Shown: piece after piece, positions 10,732 to 21,610 of the stretch
How positions within the stretch are numbered: the stretch's first letter is position 1
Layout of the letters: each line of letters opens with the position of its first letter
Origin: Megalobrama amblycephala
Taxonomy: Eukaryota; Chordata; Actinopteri; Cypriniformes; Xenocyprididae
Assembly (NCBI RefSeq): GCF_018812025.1
Contig: NC_063065.1
Coordinates: forward strand, 31,350,642-31,414,641
DNA length: 64,000 nt
Direction: 5' to 3'
The notes under the pieces: model-generated
Databases searched by the model: none
What the model saw: only the letters and a program-made list of their open reading frames with translations
What the model was told of the DNA's origin: nothing
Position numbers and translations under genes: made by a program

Positions 10732-12348
10732 CAACTCTAGCATGAAATAATACAAAGATGTTTACACCCTGGCAGAATTTATGATTTCTTGGCCATTTTT
10801 CAGAGAATATAAAGGATAACACAACTTTTCTTTCACTCATGGTTAGTGTTTGACTGAAGCCATTTATTATCAATCAGCTTTTTAAATCATAATGACAACA
10901 GAAACTACCCAAATGACCCTGATCAAAAGTTTACATACCCTTAATACCATGTATTGCCCCCTTTAACATCAATGACAGCTTGAAGTCTTTTGTGGTAGTT
11001 GCGGATGAGGCTCTTTATCTTCTCAGGTGGCAAAGCTGCCCATTCTTCTAGGCAAAAAGCCTCCAGTTCCTGTAAATTCTTAGATGAACTGCACATTTGA
11101 GATCTCCCCTGAGTGGCTTAATGATGTTGAGGTCAGGAGACCGAGATGGCCACTCCAGAACCTTCACTTTATTCTGCTGTAGCCAATGACAGGACGACTT
11201 GGCCATGTGTTTTGGATCATTGTCATGTTGTAATGTCCAAGTGCGTCCCATGCGCCGTTTCCGGGCTGATGAGTGAAAATTTTCCTCCAGTATTTTTTGA
11301 TAACATATTGCATTCATCTTGCCATCAATTATGACCAAATTTCCAATGCCTTTATAGCTCACACATCCCAAAAACATCAGCGATCCACCTCTGTGTTTCA
11401 CAGTAGGAATGGTGTACCTTTCATCATAGGCCTTGTTGACTCCTCTCCAAATGTAGCGTTTATGGTTGTGGCCAAAAAGTTCAATTTTGGTCTCATCACT
11501 CCAAAATTACTTTGTGCCAGAGGGTTTGAGGCTTGTCTCTGTGCTGTTTGGCGTATTGTAAGCAGGACACTTTGTGGCATTTGCTTAGTAATGGCTTTCT
11601 TCTGGTGACTCGACCATGCAGCCCATTTTTTTTTCAAGTGCATCCTTATCATGCATCTTGAAATCTTGTTTTCAGAGAGTCCTGTATTTCACCTGAAGTT
11701 ATTTGTGGGTTTTTCTTTACATCCCGAACAATTTTCCTGGCTGAAATTTTAATTGGTCTACCTAACTGTGGTTTGGTTTCAACAGAACCCTTCATTTTCC
11801 ACTTCTTAATTAGAGTTTTAACACTGCTGATTGGCATTCTCAATTCCTTCGATATCTTTTTATATCCCTTTCCTGTTTTATACAGTTCAACTACCTTTTC
11901 CTGCAGATCCTTTGACAATTCTTTTGCTTTCCCCATGACTCAGAATCCAGAACCGTCAGTGCAGCACTGGATGAAAGATGCAAGGGTCTGTCAGGAGTCC
12001 AGAAACTCACTGACCTTTTATACACACACACACACACACACACACTAATTACAAGCAAACAGATCACAGATGAGGATGGTTACCTTTAATAGCCATTCAA
12101 ACCTGTTTGTGTCAACTTGTGTGCATGTTATCAGGCCAAAATCACCAGAGTATGTAAACTTCTGATCAGTGTCATTTGGGTAGTTTCTGTTGTCATTATG
12201 ATTTAAAACACAGTTGATTGATAATAAATGGCTTCAGCCAAACACTAACCATGAGTGAAAGAAAAGTTGTGTTATCATTCATATTCTCTGAAAAATGGCC
12301 AAGAAATCATAAATTCTGCCAGGGTATGTAAACTTATGAGCACAACTG
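10732..12348 (-). mobile_element. Tc1-like transposon, inactivated
   Basis: The element is 1.6 kb long, flanked by TA on both sides (10730-10731 and 12349-12350). The right end is well kept: GTATGTAAACTTATGAGCAC then AACTG. The left end is decayed but alignable (ACAACTCTAGCATGAAATAA, then GATGTTTACACCCTGGCAG). Long subterminal inverted repeats of about 200 bp include the internal direct-repeat motif CAAAAGTTTACATACCC / GTATGTAAACTTCTGATC. Transcription of the transposase is leftward. A (CA)n tract of about 24 bp lies at 12023-12045, between the transposase start and the right end. Confidence 0.95.
11048..11936 (-). pseudogene. Tc1 transposase pseudogene
   Basis: It starts at ATG 11936 with MGKAKELSKDLQEKVVELYK, followed by the paired helix-turn-helix DNA-binding region (ISKELRMP.SSVKTLIKKW) and the GRP hinge (LGRPIKIS). 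At least three frame breaks follow: near 11680, in an A-run near 11630, and at an extra T near 11505. Beyond them the DDE domain continues to 11048. The first Asp is kept (WSDETK, at about 11497). The second is kept (QHDNDPKH). The third acidic residue is lost: the usual SPDLNPIE reads SPDLNIIK, Glu to Lys, and the Trp four residues on is Arg. The enzyme cannot be active. It belongs to no host pathway. Confidence 0.93.
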
Positions 12349-12710
12349 TACATGGGTTGTAACTCGTGGAGAGAGACTGCTCGCTTTTGACTCGTGTACG
12401 AGTCAAATGAAGTATACTTTCCAAGGCTGTGTGCGTACACTCGTGTATGTGTAAAAACAAGTACACTTTGGGCTTAAAATGGAACATCATAATGGAACGC
12501 TATGATTTGGAACATACTATATGGATGGTGATTTTGATTTCTTTATTGACACTTTTAATTCTCAAAGGGATCATAAACTGGCAATACCCGCTCGAATATC
12601 ATCGTCCTCTCCTGCTTGCGAGTACACCAGGAAGAGTAGTGCCGGGAAAGTCCTCGAAATCCACGACATTCCCAACTAACGCTCCAGTGCTTCACGTATA
12701 AAGTGTCAAT

Positions 12711-13138
12711 CTTCAGAGCCCTGTTAAATAAAAAATATTAAAAAGTGTCTTTCTGATATGCAGAGCAACAATGCAATCTATAATTATTCTAAACGGCTAA
12801 GAATCAGTTTGCTTACATAATTACTTAAAGATGTCTGTTTCATTTGATTATACCTCTGATGTTACACACTTAAGCTAATCAGATCAGTGCACACAGTTGT
12901 CCACAGGGGTGTTGAGATGCTTTCTCAGAAACAATCAAGTAATTACTTCTGAGATTAAACATCCTCTACAGAATAATGGAAAGGCCCTTTGCATTGTTTC
13001 TGTAATTCAGCTGATTTATTTTCAACGGTGATGATGCAAAAACAAATCATGAACTTGAATCCAAGACATGAACTATGAGCCAGACAATAACCTGAAACCT
13101 CAATACACAACACAGAAACATGGCAAACATGAGACTTA
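12711..13138. other. No gene seen; AT-rich unique-looking DNA
   Basis: I see neither a long reading frame nor a recognisable repeat or RNA motif here. Confidence 0.5.
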
Positions 13139-13225
13139 ACGGATTAGTTCACTTTCAAATGAAAATTACCCCAATCGCTGGGTTTGTCCATTTTCAACCC
13201 AATTTGGGTTGTTTTTAACCCAGCA
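13139..13225. mobile_element. Chimeric fragment: foldback-family end joined to MITE end
   Basis: GGATTAGTTCACTTTCAAAT (the end of the foldback family also at 15009 and 55918) runs on through GAAAATTACCCCAA directly into CGCTGGGTTTGTCCATTTTC and ACCCAGCA, the right end of the GGGTTAAA MITE. A similar juxtaposition of the same two families recurs at 55918-56325. Confidence 0.65.
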
Positions 13226-15008
13226 GATTTTCCAAAATGCAAATCTTGCTGGTCACGTTCGCACATGCAGGATTCAGGAACACTCATATTTGTTCTTCAA
13301 AAACTTTCAAATTTAACCCAAAGCTCTACCCAAACTTTTACATCCCTCTATAAACCAACCAGACGCACCCTAAATAATAAGCATAAATTTGTATAAATAA
13401 AACAACATGTGTCTTGTCTATTTTGCTAACATTTCACTGGCCAAGCAACAGGCCCCTCTATAACTTTACAGACTATGACAATTCCCTTTTATTCAACCAT
13501 ATAAAAGTCTCCTTGGTAAGACGGCCGTTTTGATTGGTACCAAACGACGTGTGGTCATATTTTCTCGCTTTGCTTCAGTGATTTCTACAAGCTCTCATTT
13601 AGCATAAAACACTGGCCAACAGACCACAGGCTGCAGCTAAATCACAGGAAAATAACAGCGTAAGCAAAAAACCTGGTCAACACAACATGGAAATACACAT
13701 GGCATGAGGCCGTTCACCGGATTACGAGAAAATGCCCACAATTACACACAAACATGTGCTTGTGCTGTAGATAGAAACACATTTTGTTGTTCATCAATGC
13801 CTAAAAATCATGTTTGCACAGTATAATTTCTATTTCTTTAATAAAAAATAACAGCCAGCCTTTCAAAAAGCATGTTACACAAAGCATCTGTCCATTTTAC
13901 AAGGGTTATTTTGAGGTAAAGCAAGCTCGACCGGGGTGATGGCATTGTACATGGCAAACACAACAGAAGGAATCATTCCTATAAAACCATAATGAAACGT
14001 TAGAGACCCATGACACCGACACACATTGAGGGCATGGGAACGTTTTGTTTGACTGTGGCTTGGACGGCAATAACCTTGATGGCACAATGAAGTACATGAC
14101 AAGCATTCAAAGACACTTCACGAGAATGTGGAGAATGCGAAGACCAAAAAACATGCTTTTATGGCAAGATTTTATTGGATTGAGCATAAAATAGAAAAGA
14201 AACCAGCAGAAGTTCAATGATGTACTGCATTAAACGACTGCTCACTGTTACAGTTTCAGGTCAAGCATCTCAAAATCACTTGCATTTTGAAGCCAGCCAT
14301 GGGAGATTGCTGGTAAATTGCCCATCGCTTTCAGCAGCATGTTCCCATGTTCCTGACTATTAAACGTGCAACAGGGAAAGTTTGGGTTTACACAAATGCC
14401 CTCAGTCTGTACTAATGTTAAATCCATCAATTCAACAAAATTGCAAAAACAGCTACCAAGCTACACAGCATCAGTGGGTTAAACAGTAAATCAGCAATGG
14501 TTAACTGCATGCTTGTTTACATGTAGCTTGGATCCTCTCTGAGCTTCCAGCCGCTGATGAGTCCCTTCATCATCAAGAGCTTGTGATTGTGCCGCAGATC
14601 GGCGGTCCTGGTCCAGATGTGCTGTGGTAGAACTGAGCCTTTCATGCTGTTCGCTGTGGAAGAGGCCATCTCTACAAGATTGCTTCAATAAAAGAGATGC
14701 AGCATCTCTCTGACAAGGGGCGTATGCAAGGACTGAACGCAACCTATCTGTGTTTTTTATGTGTATTATCTGTGTAGTGGGATATCTAGAGAAGCACATC
14801 TTAAAATATAGTATTTCATTGTATTAGACTACTGTATTTTTGGAGTAACCCATAAAAAGAAACCCTTAAATGAAATTGCTTTAATATGTTTAATTGTCTT
14901 CTGAGCATTAATGAGATAAATGGAGAAAAAGGGCCCAATTTATATTGTGTGTATGTGTGTAATACAATATCAAAGCCAAATTGTAGTATTTTTTAAGATT
15001 TTATCATT
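13226..15008. other. No gene seen; unique-looking DNA
   Basis: There are short minus-strand frames at 13875-14106, 14248-14430 and 14491-14799. None resembles a collagen XXI signal-peptide exon (start codon, hydrophobic core, phase-1 donor), which I looked for specifically because it must lie upstream of 8474 on this strand. The segment 14520-14720 is more GC-balanced than its surroundings but shows no family match I can name. Confidence 0.5.
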
Positions 15009-15071
15009 AAAGGATTAGTTCACTTTAAAATGAAAATTACCCCAAGCTTTACTCAGTCTCAAGCCATCCTA

Positions 15072-15388
15072 CACAGTAAAATCTGCTCAGAGTATATATG
15101 GTCCCTCTCTAAATAGTGTTAAAGTAACACTGAAGCAGAGTTAAAGTTAATGAGATAATTAAGCAATTAATTAAATAATGATTGTGCATTAGTGATTAAC
15201 GCCTGCTGTTAACAAGCAGAATCACTGAAGAAAAGAGAAACACAAGAACTACAACTGACTTCAGTCACAGCCTTATTAATTGCTTAATTATCTCATTAAC
15301 TTTAACTCTGCTTCAGTGTTACTTTAACACTATTTAGAGAGGGACCATATGTACACTGAGCAGATTTAACTCTGGGGATTTTACTGTG
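15072..15388. mobile_element. 317-bp palindromic MITE with TA target duplication
   Basis: The ends CACAGTAAAATC and GATTTTACTGTG are flanked by TA at 15070-15071 and 15389-15390. The arms match over about 110 bp, including TGGTCCCTCTCTAAATAGTG and its inverted copy. The insertion interrupts the phrase CATCC-TA-GGTGTATATGAC of the foldback element, which gives an exact empty-site reconstruction from the other copies (for example 55975-55995). The TA duplication suggests a Tc1/mariner-type mobiliser. Confidence 0.88.
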
Positions 15389-15598
15389 TAGGTGTATATG
15401 ACTTTCTTCTTTCAGACGATCACAATCAAAGATATATTTAAAAATATCCTGGCTCTTCCAAGCTTTATAATGGTTGTGAATGTGGGGCCAAAAATAATGC
15501 ATCCATCCATAAAAAAAAAAGTAATCCATATGACTCCAAGGGGTTAATAAAGGCCTTCTGAAACAATGCATTTTTGTAAGAAAAATATCCATATTTAA

Positions 15599-16568
15599 AG
15601 GTGCCCAAGAATGCTTTTTCACAAGATGTAATATAAGTCTAAGGTGTCTCCTGAATGTGTCTGTGAAGTTTCAGCTCAAAATCCCCCATAGATTTTTTTA
15701 AATTAATTTTTTTAACTGCCTATTTTGGGGCATCATTAACAATGCACTGATTTACGCTGGGCGCCGCCCCTTTAAATCGCGTGCTCCCTGCCACACGAGC
15801 TCTCGACTATATTACAGCGCATTTACAAAGTTCACACAGCTAATATAACCCTCAAATGGATCTTTACAAGATGTTCGTCATGCATGCTGTATGCATGCTT
15901 CGAATTATGTGAGTATAGTATTTATTTGGAAGTTAACGTTTGATTCTGAATGAATTTGAGGCTGTCCTCCGTGGCTAACGGCTAATGCTACACTGTTGGA
16001 GAGATTTATAAAGAATGAAGTTGTGTTTATGCATTATACAGACTGCAAGTGTTTAAAAATGAAAATAGTGACGGCTCTTGTCTCCGTGAATACAGTAAGA
16101 AACGATGGTAACTTTAACGACATTTAACAGTACATTAGCAACATGCTAACGAAACTTTTAGAAAGACAATTCACAAATATCACTAAAAATATCATGATAT
16201 CATGGATTATGTCAGTTATTATTGCTCCATCTGCCATTTTTCGCTGTTGTTCTTGCTTGCTTACCTAGTCTGATGATTCAGCTGTGCACAGATCCAGACG
16301 TTAATACTGGCTGCCCTTGTCTAATGCCTTGAACATGAGCTGGCATATGCAAATATTGGGTCGTACATATTAATGATCCCGACTGTTACGTAACAGTCAG
16401 TGTTATGTTGAGATTCACCTGTTCTTCAGAGGTCGTTTAAACAAATGAGATTTACATAAGAAGGAGGAAACAATGGAGTTTGAGACTCACTGTATGTCAT
16501 TTCCATGTACTGAACTCTTGTTATTTAACTATGCCGAGGTAAATTCAATTTTTGAATCTAGGCCACCT
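15599..16568. mobile_element. TTAA-target element (970 bp, non-autonomous)
   Basis: The ends are AGGTGCCCAAGAATGC and AATCTAGGCCACCT, each flanked by TTAA (15595-15598 and 16569-16572). The left terminus shares 'CACAAGATGTAATATAAGTC' and 'GTTTCAGCTCAAAATCCCCC' with the copies at 27508 and 63285. A TTAA duplication fits Kolobok or piggyBac mobilisation; the sequence alone does not decide. There is no transposase frame. It is nested in the right part of the foldback's left arm. Confidence 0.8.
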
Positions 16569-16975
16569 TTAAAACTTTATATATTCAAATAAATAGCTTC
16601 CGGTGGACAACCGTACGCAGAATGCGCAAGTCGACCTGTGCCAAATGAGTAATCCTCTGACGGTTCAAACAAATAGGGCTGTGCAACAAACTCAAGCTCC
16701 TCTTCTCATATATTGAAATCTTTAAAAATGATCAATTTAGACTTATAATCCATGTTTTGTTTTGCTCTATCTTCTGTGTTTGTCATCACATTGTGCGTCA
16801 GGTCAAATGATACTCTTCCGCCGCAAATCGACTTGCGCATTCTGCGTACGGTTGCCCGCCGGAAGCTAGTTATTTGAATTTATCTTCTGAAAGAAGATAG
16901 TCATATACACCTAGGATGGCTTGAGGCGAGTAAATCATGGGACAATTTTCATTTTTGGGTGAACTATCCCTTTAA

Positions 16976-17306
16976 TAAATATCCTGATGCATCCAAGCTT
17001 TATAATGGCAGTGAACAGGACCAACGAGTATGAGCTGAAGAAAGTGTCTCCATCCACATCCATCCATCATAAACATACTCCACACGGCTCCGGAGGGTTC
17101 TTCTGAAGCGAAGCGATGTGTTTGTGTAAGAAAAATATCCATATTGAAGTAAAATATCTAGACCGCCATCCGTATTCAACGTACGAAGAAAGCGTAACTT
17201 CTGAAAGTGTTCATCTGAGAGAAGAGAGTCATATACACCTAGGATGGCTTGAGGGCGAGTAAAGCTTGGGGTAATTTTCATTTTAAAGTTAACTTAATCC
17301 TTTAAT
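16976..17306. mobile_element. Second, partial foldback-family copy
   Basis: Immediately beside the previous element is another half copy in the same orientation as its right arm: AAGCTTTATAATGGCAGTGA..., TCATATACACCTAGGATGGC, and GGGGTAATTTTCATTTTAAA at the end. The internal part (17000-17210) differs from the neighbour, so it is a separate insertion and not a tandem duplication. Confidence 0.7.
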
Positions 17307-17319
17307 ATCTTTACAACTA

Positions 17320-17625
17320 ACTGGGTTAGTTCACCCCAAAATGAATATTGTGATCATTTACTCTGGCCCCATGTCATTTTTTATGTGAACAAGAGGTTAT
17401 TTTGACAAAAGGCTGAATTATTATTATTTTTTTTTTTTTATTATCGTTTTGTTTGCTTTTTTCATAGAATGGAAGTCAATGATCACCAGATTTGTTTGGT
17501 TGCTAACATTCTTCAAAATATCTTCTATGTTCCACAAAAGAAAGTCATACAGGTTTGGAATGACATGAGGATGATTAAATGATGACAGAATTTTAATTTC
17601 TGGGTGAATAGGGTTTAATATTTGG
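17320..17625. mobile_element. Short interspersed DNA repeat (GTTCACCCCAAAATGAA ends)
   Basis: The left end TTAGTTCACCCCAAAATGAA and the right part CATACAGGTTTGGAATGACA..ATTTCTGGGTGAATAG form inverted ends of a repeat I recognise as very abundant in cyprinids. It holds a T-rich run at 17421-17440. It has no coding capacity. Confidence 0.65.
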
Positions 17626-18162
17626 GTGAATATGTTGCCTGTGTTCATTTTTAGTCATGTTTCAGGAGAATTGCATTATTAAAACATCTGAGATTAAGGT
17701 AATACTTCAATAAAACCTAACTGAGAACTCTTTGGGTTTTGAATGAGCAATTAAATCTTCTGGCTTGTTCTCAGAAATAATATCAGATGTTCTAGGATAA
17801 GTATGAAACAGTCAGTTACATCTTCATCAGGCAGTTCCTGATCAATGAACGCAGTGAAGCCTCAGAATAGATCAAATGTTGTCAAAGACACACACTTTTT
17901 TTGCCTCTTTGCATATTTATGTTGTACCTGTATGTGACTGACCCAGCTGAAGGAGTTCTACTCTACTGAGCACGACCAGTGCAATTTTTAGTAAGCAATA
18001 AACAAACCGCTTGACCACAAACTCACTTACCCTAGGGATTACCACAGATGTATGAACTCACGTGTATCCCTGGCTGGCATCTACAGACTACACACAGATC
18101 CAAAAGAGAACCGTTCCAATTACACAGATTGTTTGAAGCAGAACATTCAACCTGAACCTCTT
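17626..18162. other. No gene seen
   Basis: Unique-looking intergenic DNA with no frame, repeat or RNA gene I can support. Confidence 0.45.
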
Positions 18163-19041
18163 AAAGGATTAGTTCACTTCTGAATGACAATTTCCTGATA
18201 ATTTACTCACCCCCATGTCATCGAAGATGTTCATGTCTTTCTTTCTTCAGTTGAAAAGAAATGAAGGTTTTTGAGGAAATCATTCCAGGATTTTTCTCCA
18301 TATAGAGGACTTCACTGGGGTTCAACGGGTTGAAGGTCCAAATGTCAGTTTCAGTGCAGCTTCAAAGAGCTCTACATGATCCCAGACGAGGAATAAGAGT
18401 CTTATCTAGAGAAACCATCAGACATTTTATAAAAAAAAAAAAAATTATATACTTTATAACCACAAATGCTCATCTTGCACTGCTCTGTGATGCTCCACGC
18501 ATGACGTAATCATGTTGGAAAGATCACGCGTGACGTAGGCAGAAGTACAGATCCAGTGTTTACAAAGCAAATGTGCAAAGACTGAGTCAAATGCCCTTTA
18601 CAAAAAAAAAAGGTAAAACAACAATGTCAGACGATTTTGAAAATCGCTCTACCGCAGTACTTCCGCCTACGTCACGCGTGACCTTTCCAACATGATTACG
18701 TCATGCGTGGCGCATCACAGAGCAGTGCAAGACGAGCATTTGTGGTTATAAAGTATATAATTTTTATTTTTTTTAGAAAATGTCCGATGGTTTCTCTAGA
18801 TAAGACTCTTATTCCTCGTCTGGGATCATGTAGAGCTCTTTGAAGCTGCACTGAAACTGACATTTGGACCTTCAACCCGTTGAACCCCAGTGAAGTCCAC
18901 TATATGGAGAAAAATCCTGGAATGATTTCCTCAAAAACCTTAATTTCTTTGCAATTGAAGAAAGAAAGACATGAACATCTTGGATGACATGGGGGTGAGT
19001 AAATTATCAGGAAATTTGAATTTGAAGAGAACTAATCCTTT
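18163..19041. mobile_element. Foldback element, 380-bp arms
   Basis: The left arm (18163-18546) begins AAAGGATTAGTTCACTTCTG, and the right arm (18657-19041) is its inverted copy ending ACTAATCCTTTA. Arm identity is high over several hundred bases, for example TCTAGAGAAACCATCAGACA against its complement, and TGACGTAGGCAGAAGTA against TACTTCCGCCTACGTCA. The 110-bp loop is unique. Each arm contains one CACGCGTGA/TCACGCGTG-type motif. Transcribed RNA would form a hairpin of about 380 bp. Confidence 0.92.
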
Positions 19042-19796
19042 AGGGAACATCATATAGGGGCCACACAAGACATCAGCTATAAACAGCACTGCACCAGCAT
19101 TCAATGAAGCAGAAGCATATAAAGTCATTGTTTGATAGAACAAAAACTGTTGACTATGCAAATTCATCTAAACGTGAAGCAGATTTCAGTGCATATATGA
19201 ATAATAGCAATTCTGTTCACAATTGCATAGTGACAAAGAGTGTAAAAAATAAACAGCTTCAGTCAGACATTTGAAACATTTTTGCTCAAAATACACAAAG
19301 GAAGGAAGTAAAACATGTGGAGCTATGATAAATTACAGACTGACGCTCTGCACTGGTTGCAACTACAGGTTTAGTCCCTCCTAAGAACACACTGCTGCCA
19401 TTTACAAAACTCTTCATTGTTTCTGCTCTTTTATCAGTGCCACATGCATATTATTATTATTAATTCAAGTAATATTGTGAACTGAGTACCTGTCCGATAG
19501 AGGGCGTCTTCTTTGTGCCATCAAACATTTTTAAAGGGTAAAATAACTTTAGATTTCAAATACAGGCCTCTAAAGCTATCAATACAGGGTATTTGAGATG
19601 ACAAAAATATATTATTAAACACATATAGACTCATATAGTTATGTAAATGTCTCAACACTTGTAACTGAAATCAATATTAATAAAACAAAAAAAGACTAAA
19701 TAGTATTTGAAGGTGTTCTTAGATTAGGTTTTCTATGCAAATGATGAATAAATCATTTGTTTCAACCATGCAAGATTAATTTATATTGGCTCTTAC
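19042..19796. other. No gene seen; AT-rich
   Basis: No frame longer than 60 codons with family resemblance and no recognised repeat. If the minus-strand promoter-like module at 19797-19945 is real, this would be the start of its first intron. Confidence 0.45.
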
Positions 19797-19945
19797 CTCC
19801 TCTTTTAAAATTGCCTCCAGAAAAACTGAACTTGATAAATCATTACATCACTCAGATCAATGCTCTCGGTCTCCACTGGAGGAGCCATGACGCCTGTCAC
19901 TCCCTACTCCTTATACAGCCAGATCCGATGACGTCAGAGGGACAC
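19797..19945 (-). promoter_or_regulatory. Candidate minus-strand promoter and first exon
   Basis: Reading the minus strand: GAGGGGGCGTGTC (GC/CACC box, about 19943-19953), a perfect CRE TGACGTCA (19929-19936), then TATAAGG (19909-19915) with 13 bases between CRE and TATA. A start site about 30 bases on would fall near 19880. A consensus splice donor GGAG|GTAAGA sits at 19797/19796. The only ATG between them (19888) opens a short frame that stops before the donor, so the exon would be non-coding. The strand is that of col21a1, making this a possible 5' leader exon for that gene. Spacing and order look right, but there is no transcript evidence. Confidence 0.4.
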
Positions 19946-20945
19946 GCCCCCTCACAAACGTGCATTCCTTTCTGTTGGGTTTTCTTGTGCTTATTATTGC
20001 TGCATGTTTGCAGAAGCCCAAATATATACTTGTTTCTCTATACTGCAGTTAAATTGTACATTCATATAAATTAAAAGAAAAATTTCACTAAATGCTGTTC
20101 CTGTTAGTTACAGGATGCATGACAGAACGCAGCAGAACATGAAAGGGAAACACTGGCTCTCTATTTGTATGCTGAACCTCATCCACATTGCCCTCAATTT
20201 AAAACAGACAGCTTCCACACTATGTTTTGCATTCACAATCCAGCACAAATCCCAAATTAACCTATTTTTGATCAATCATGCCACTACAAATATCAGTCTC
20301 TGCCATTTGACTGAGTAATAGCTGCATTAACATGGAGAGTGGGCGGAAGGACTGAGCTGTTAATTATTCATGCTCAGATTTAAATATGCTGACACTCTAA
20401 TTAAAATGCTCTGCTGTTCGGTAGCGAATCAAAATGAGGCTTCTTCAAAGAGCTGATAAACCTAAGTCTCTTTATCTCGAAATGACCAGTACTGCCCCTG
20501 AACATCCAGACCTGTGCAGTATTTCTTTAGTCAGGAGGACCACACATGTTAAATCACCTGCAGTGCCTCAGTCTCACAGTGCTTTACTGCCCTCTACAGA
20601 CATGGAGTGTAATTAGCTGCCTGGCACTTTTGTTTATTATGCATTTGCAGACTAATCTCTAAATTAATATTAATGCAGTGAAAATATATTAATGATCATT
20701 TAATGATCATTTAATCATCACACAGTAAATCATTTACAGTATATTTCATTTATCTTTTCTGTCTCATATATTAAACAATTAAAAATAAGCTGAGATGCGA
20801 CAAACCACAAACAACAAAGCGTTGTCATTCATCATCTGTAATTGTGAGTAATCCAGGGCTGTGCTGAGGTCCGACCCTCTGTGCATCTGAAATTTTAATG
20901 TCATTATGAAAGGGAAGTTGTTCTAGTCTTTTCTTCTCTATTGTG
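19946..20945. other. No gene seen; AT-rich unique-looking DNA
   Basis: A plus-strand frame at 19757-20074 crosses the CRE/TATA module on the opposite strand and has no family resemblance. Runs of TTAAT/ATTAAT occur near 20690-20720. Nothing else can be supported. Confidence 0.45.
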
Positions 20946-20947
20946 CC

Positions 20948-21130
20948 TGAGTGAAACGGCTTTGCAAACAAGAACAAATGTAGGGCGGGGCTTGATTTTG
21001 TCTGTGGGGAATTGATTGGATGGTTGTGGTTTGCTATTGGTGGATCTCATGTGAGTGACAGGTTGCCCCGCCCTCGTCATCAGAGAAGAGATGCTGCAAG
21101 AGGGAGGAGAAGATATTCTGATTCAAGTCT
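20948..21130. repeat. Dispersed repeat, copy 1 (second copy at 33265-33445)
   Basis: About 170 bp, from ACAAATGTAGGGCGGGGCTT through TGATTGGATGGTTGTG and GCCCCGCCCTCGTCATCAG to GATATTCTGATTCAAG, recurs at 33297-33447 in the same orientation with few changes. It contains GC boxes and an ATTGG (inverted CCAAT). It is probably the inner part of a DNA element; its ends were not found. Confidence 0.75.
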
Positions 21131-21171
21131 CCATTTTGATGTCATGGTGGCTTAACAGGGGAGAGTAAAAC

Positions 21172-21610
21172 CAAAGACTATAGAATAACACAAGACGTGT
21201 CACTCGTATTGTTTTGAATGGGAGAAAGTGTAACGCGCAATATGGCGGAATAAGTCCCGCCTTCTAAATAAGAGCCAATCGCCGACTGGTAAAGGCATCG
21301 CGTCACTTCAGCGGCCGTTAGAATCACCGGTTTCTATAGAAACAGTCAGACGCGCGCCTCCAAAGAGACGCGCATTTAGGTCTGCGCATGCGCATTAGCT
21401 TGATCCAGCCTGAAAAATAGTTTTTTTTGTCATGATTCGAGCGTTTAGAAACTAAATTTATGAGCCGGTTGTTGTTAGATTTCATTGGTGATTTCAAATA
21501 TGAAATTTAATCGTAAGGTTGGCGAACAGTTTTGGAGAATTTGATGTTTCCCCATTCAAAGAGATTGCATGATGCCCAGGATGCCCGAGAGACAAGATGG
21601 CCGCCGCTGT
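21172..21610. repeat. Dispersed repeat 'CAATATGGCGGAATAAGTCC', copy 1
   Basis: This roughly 430-bp block includes GAATGGGAGAAAGTG, CAATATGGCGGAATAAGTCC, TTTCTATAGAAACAGTCAGA, TGATCCAGCCTGAAAAAT, ATTTCATTGGTGATTTCAAA and TTTGGAGAATTTGATGTTTC. A direct second copy lies 1.15 kb downstream (22345-22690). An inverted third copy flanks the TTAA element at 54158-55624. The block is CpG-rich compared with its surroundings. Confidence 0.8.

Larger units (their letters stand above)
10278..12710. mobile_element. Probable older DNA-transposon remnant split by the Tc1 insertion
   Basis: The left piece, from about 10280, has the AAGTATACTT ... TACGCGTACGCGAGGGTC pattern. The right piece, about 12350-12480, carries the matching inverted AAGTATACTTTCC...GTGCGTACACTCGTGTATG pattern. 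This suggests one element cut in two at 10731/12349 by the Tc1. Within the left piece the phrase TTCCTGGGGGGGACTC occurs twice (10379 and 10641), a local duplication. A plus frame of 90 codons at 12429-12701 crosses the right piece and is unlike any protein I know. Boundaries are rough. Confidence 0.4.
15009..16975. mobile_element. Foldback (long-TIR) element with two nested insertions
   Basis: The left end AAAGGATTAGTTCACTTTAA and the right end GGTGAACTATCCCTTTAA are inverted. The arms continue with GCCATCCTAGGTGTATATGA on one side and TCATATACACCTAGGATGGC on the other. Near the centre AGCTTCCGGTGGACAACCGT pairs with ACGGTTGCCCGCCGGAAGCT. Removing the two insertions (15072-15388 and 15599-16568) restores continuous arms, so both are younger than the host element. 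Confidence 0.8.

Noticed and set aside
11398..11652. 84-codon minus frame within the Tc1
   Set aside because: It is a shifted frame. The true transposase frame at this position reads LHGRVTRRKPLL in a neighbouring frame.
14491..14799. 102-codon minus frame as the missing col21a1 5' exon
   Set aside because: No hydrophobic signal peptide and no phase-1 donor compatible with the VWA exon.
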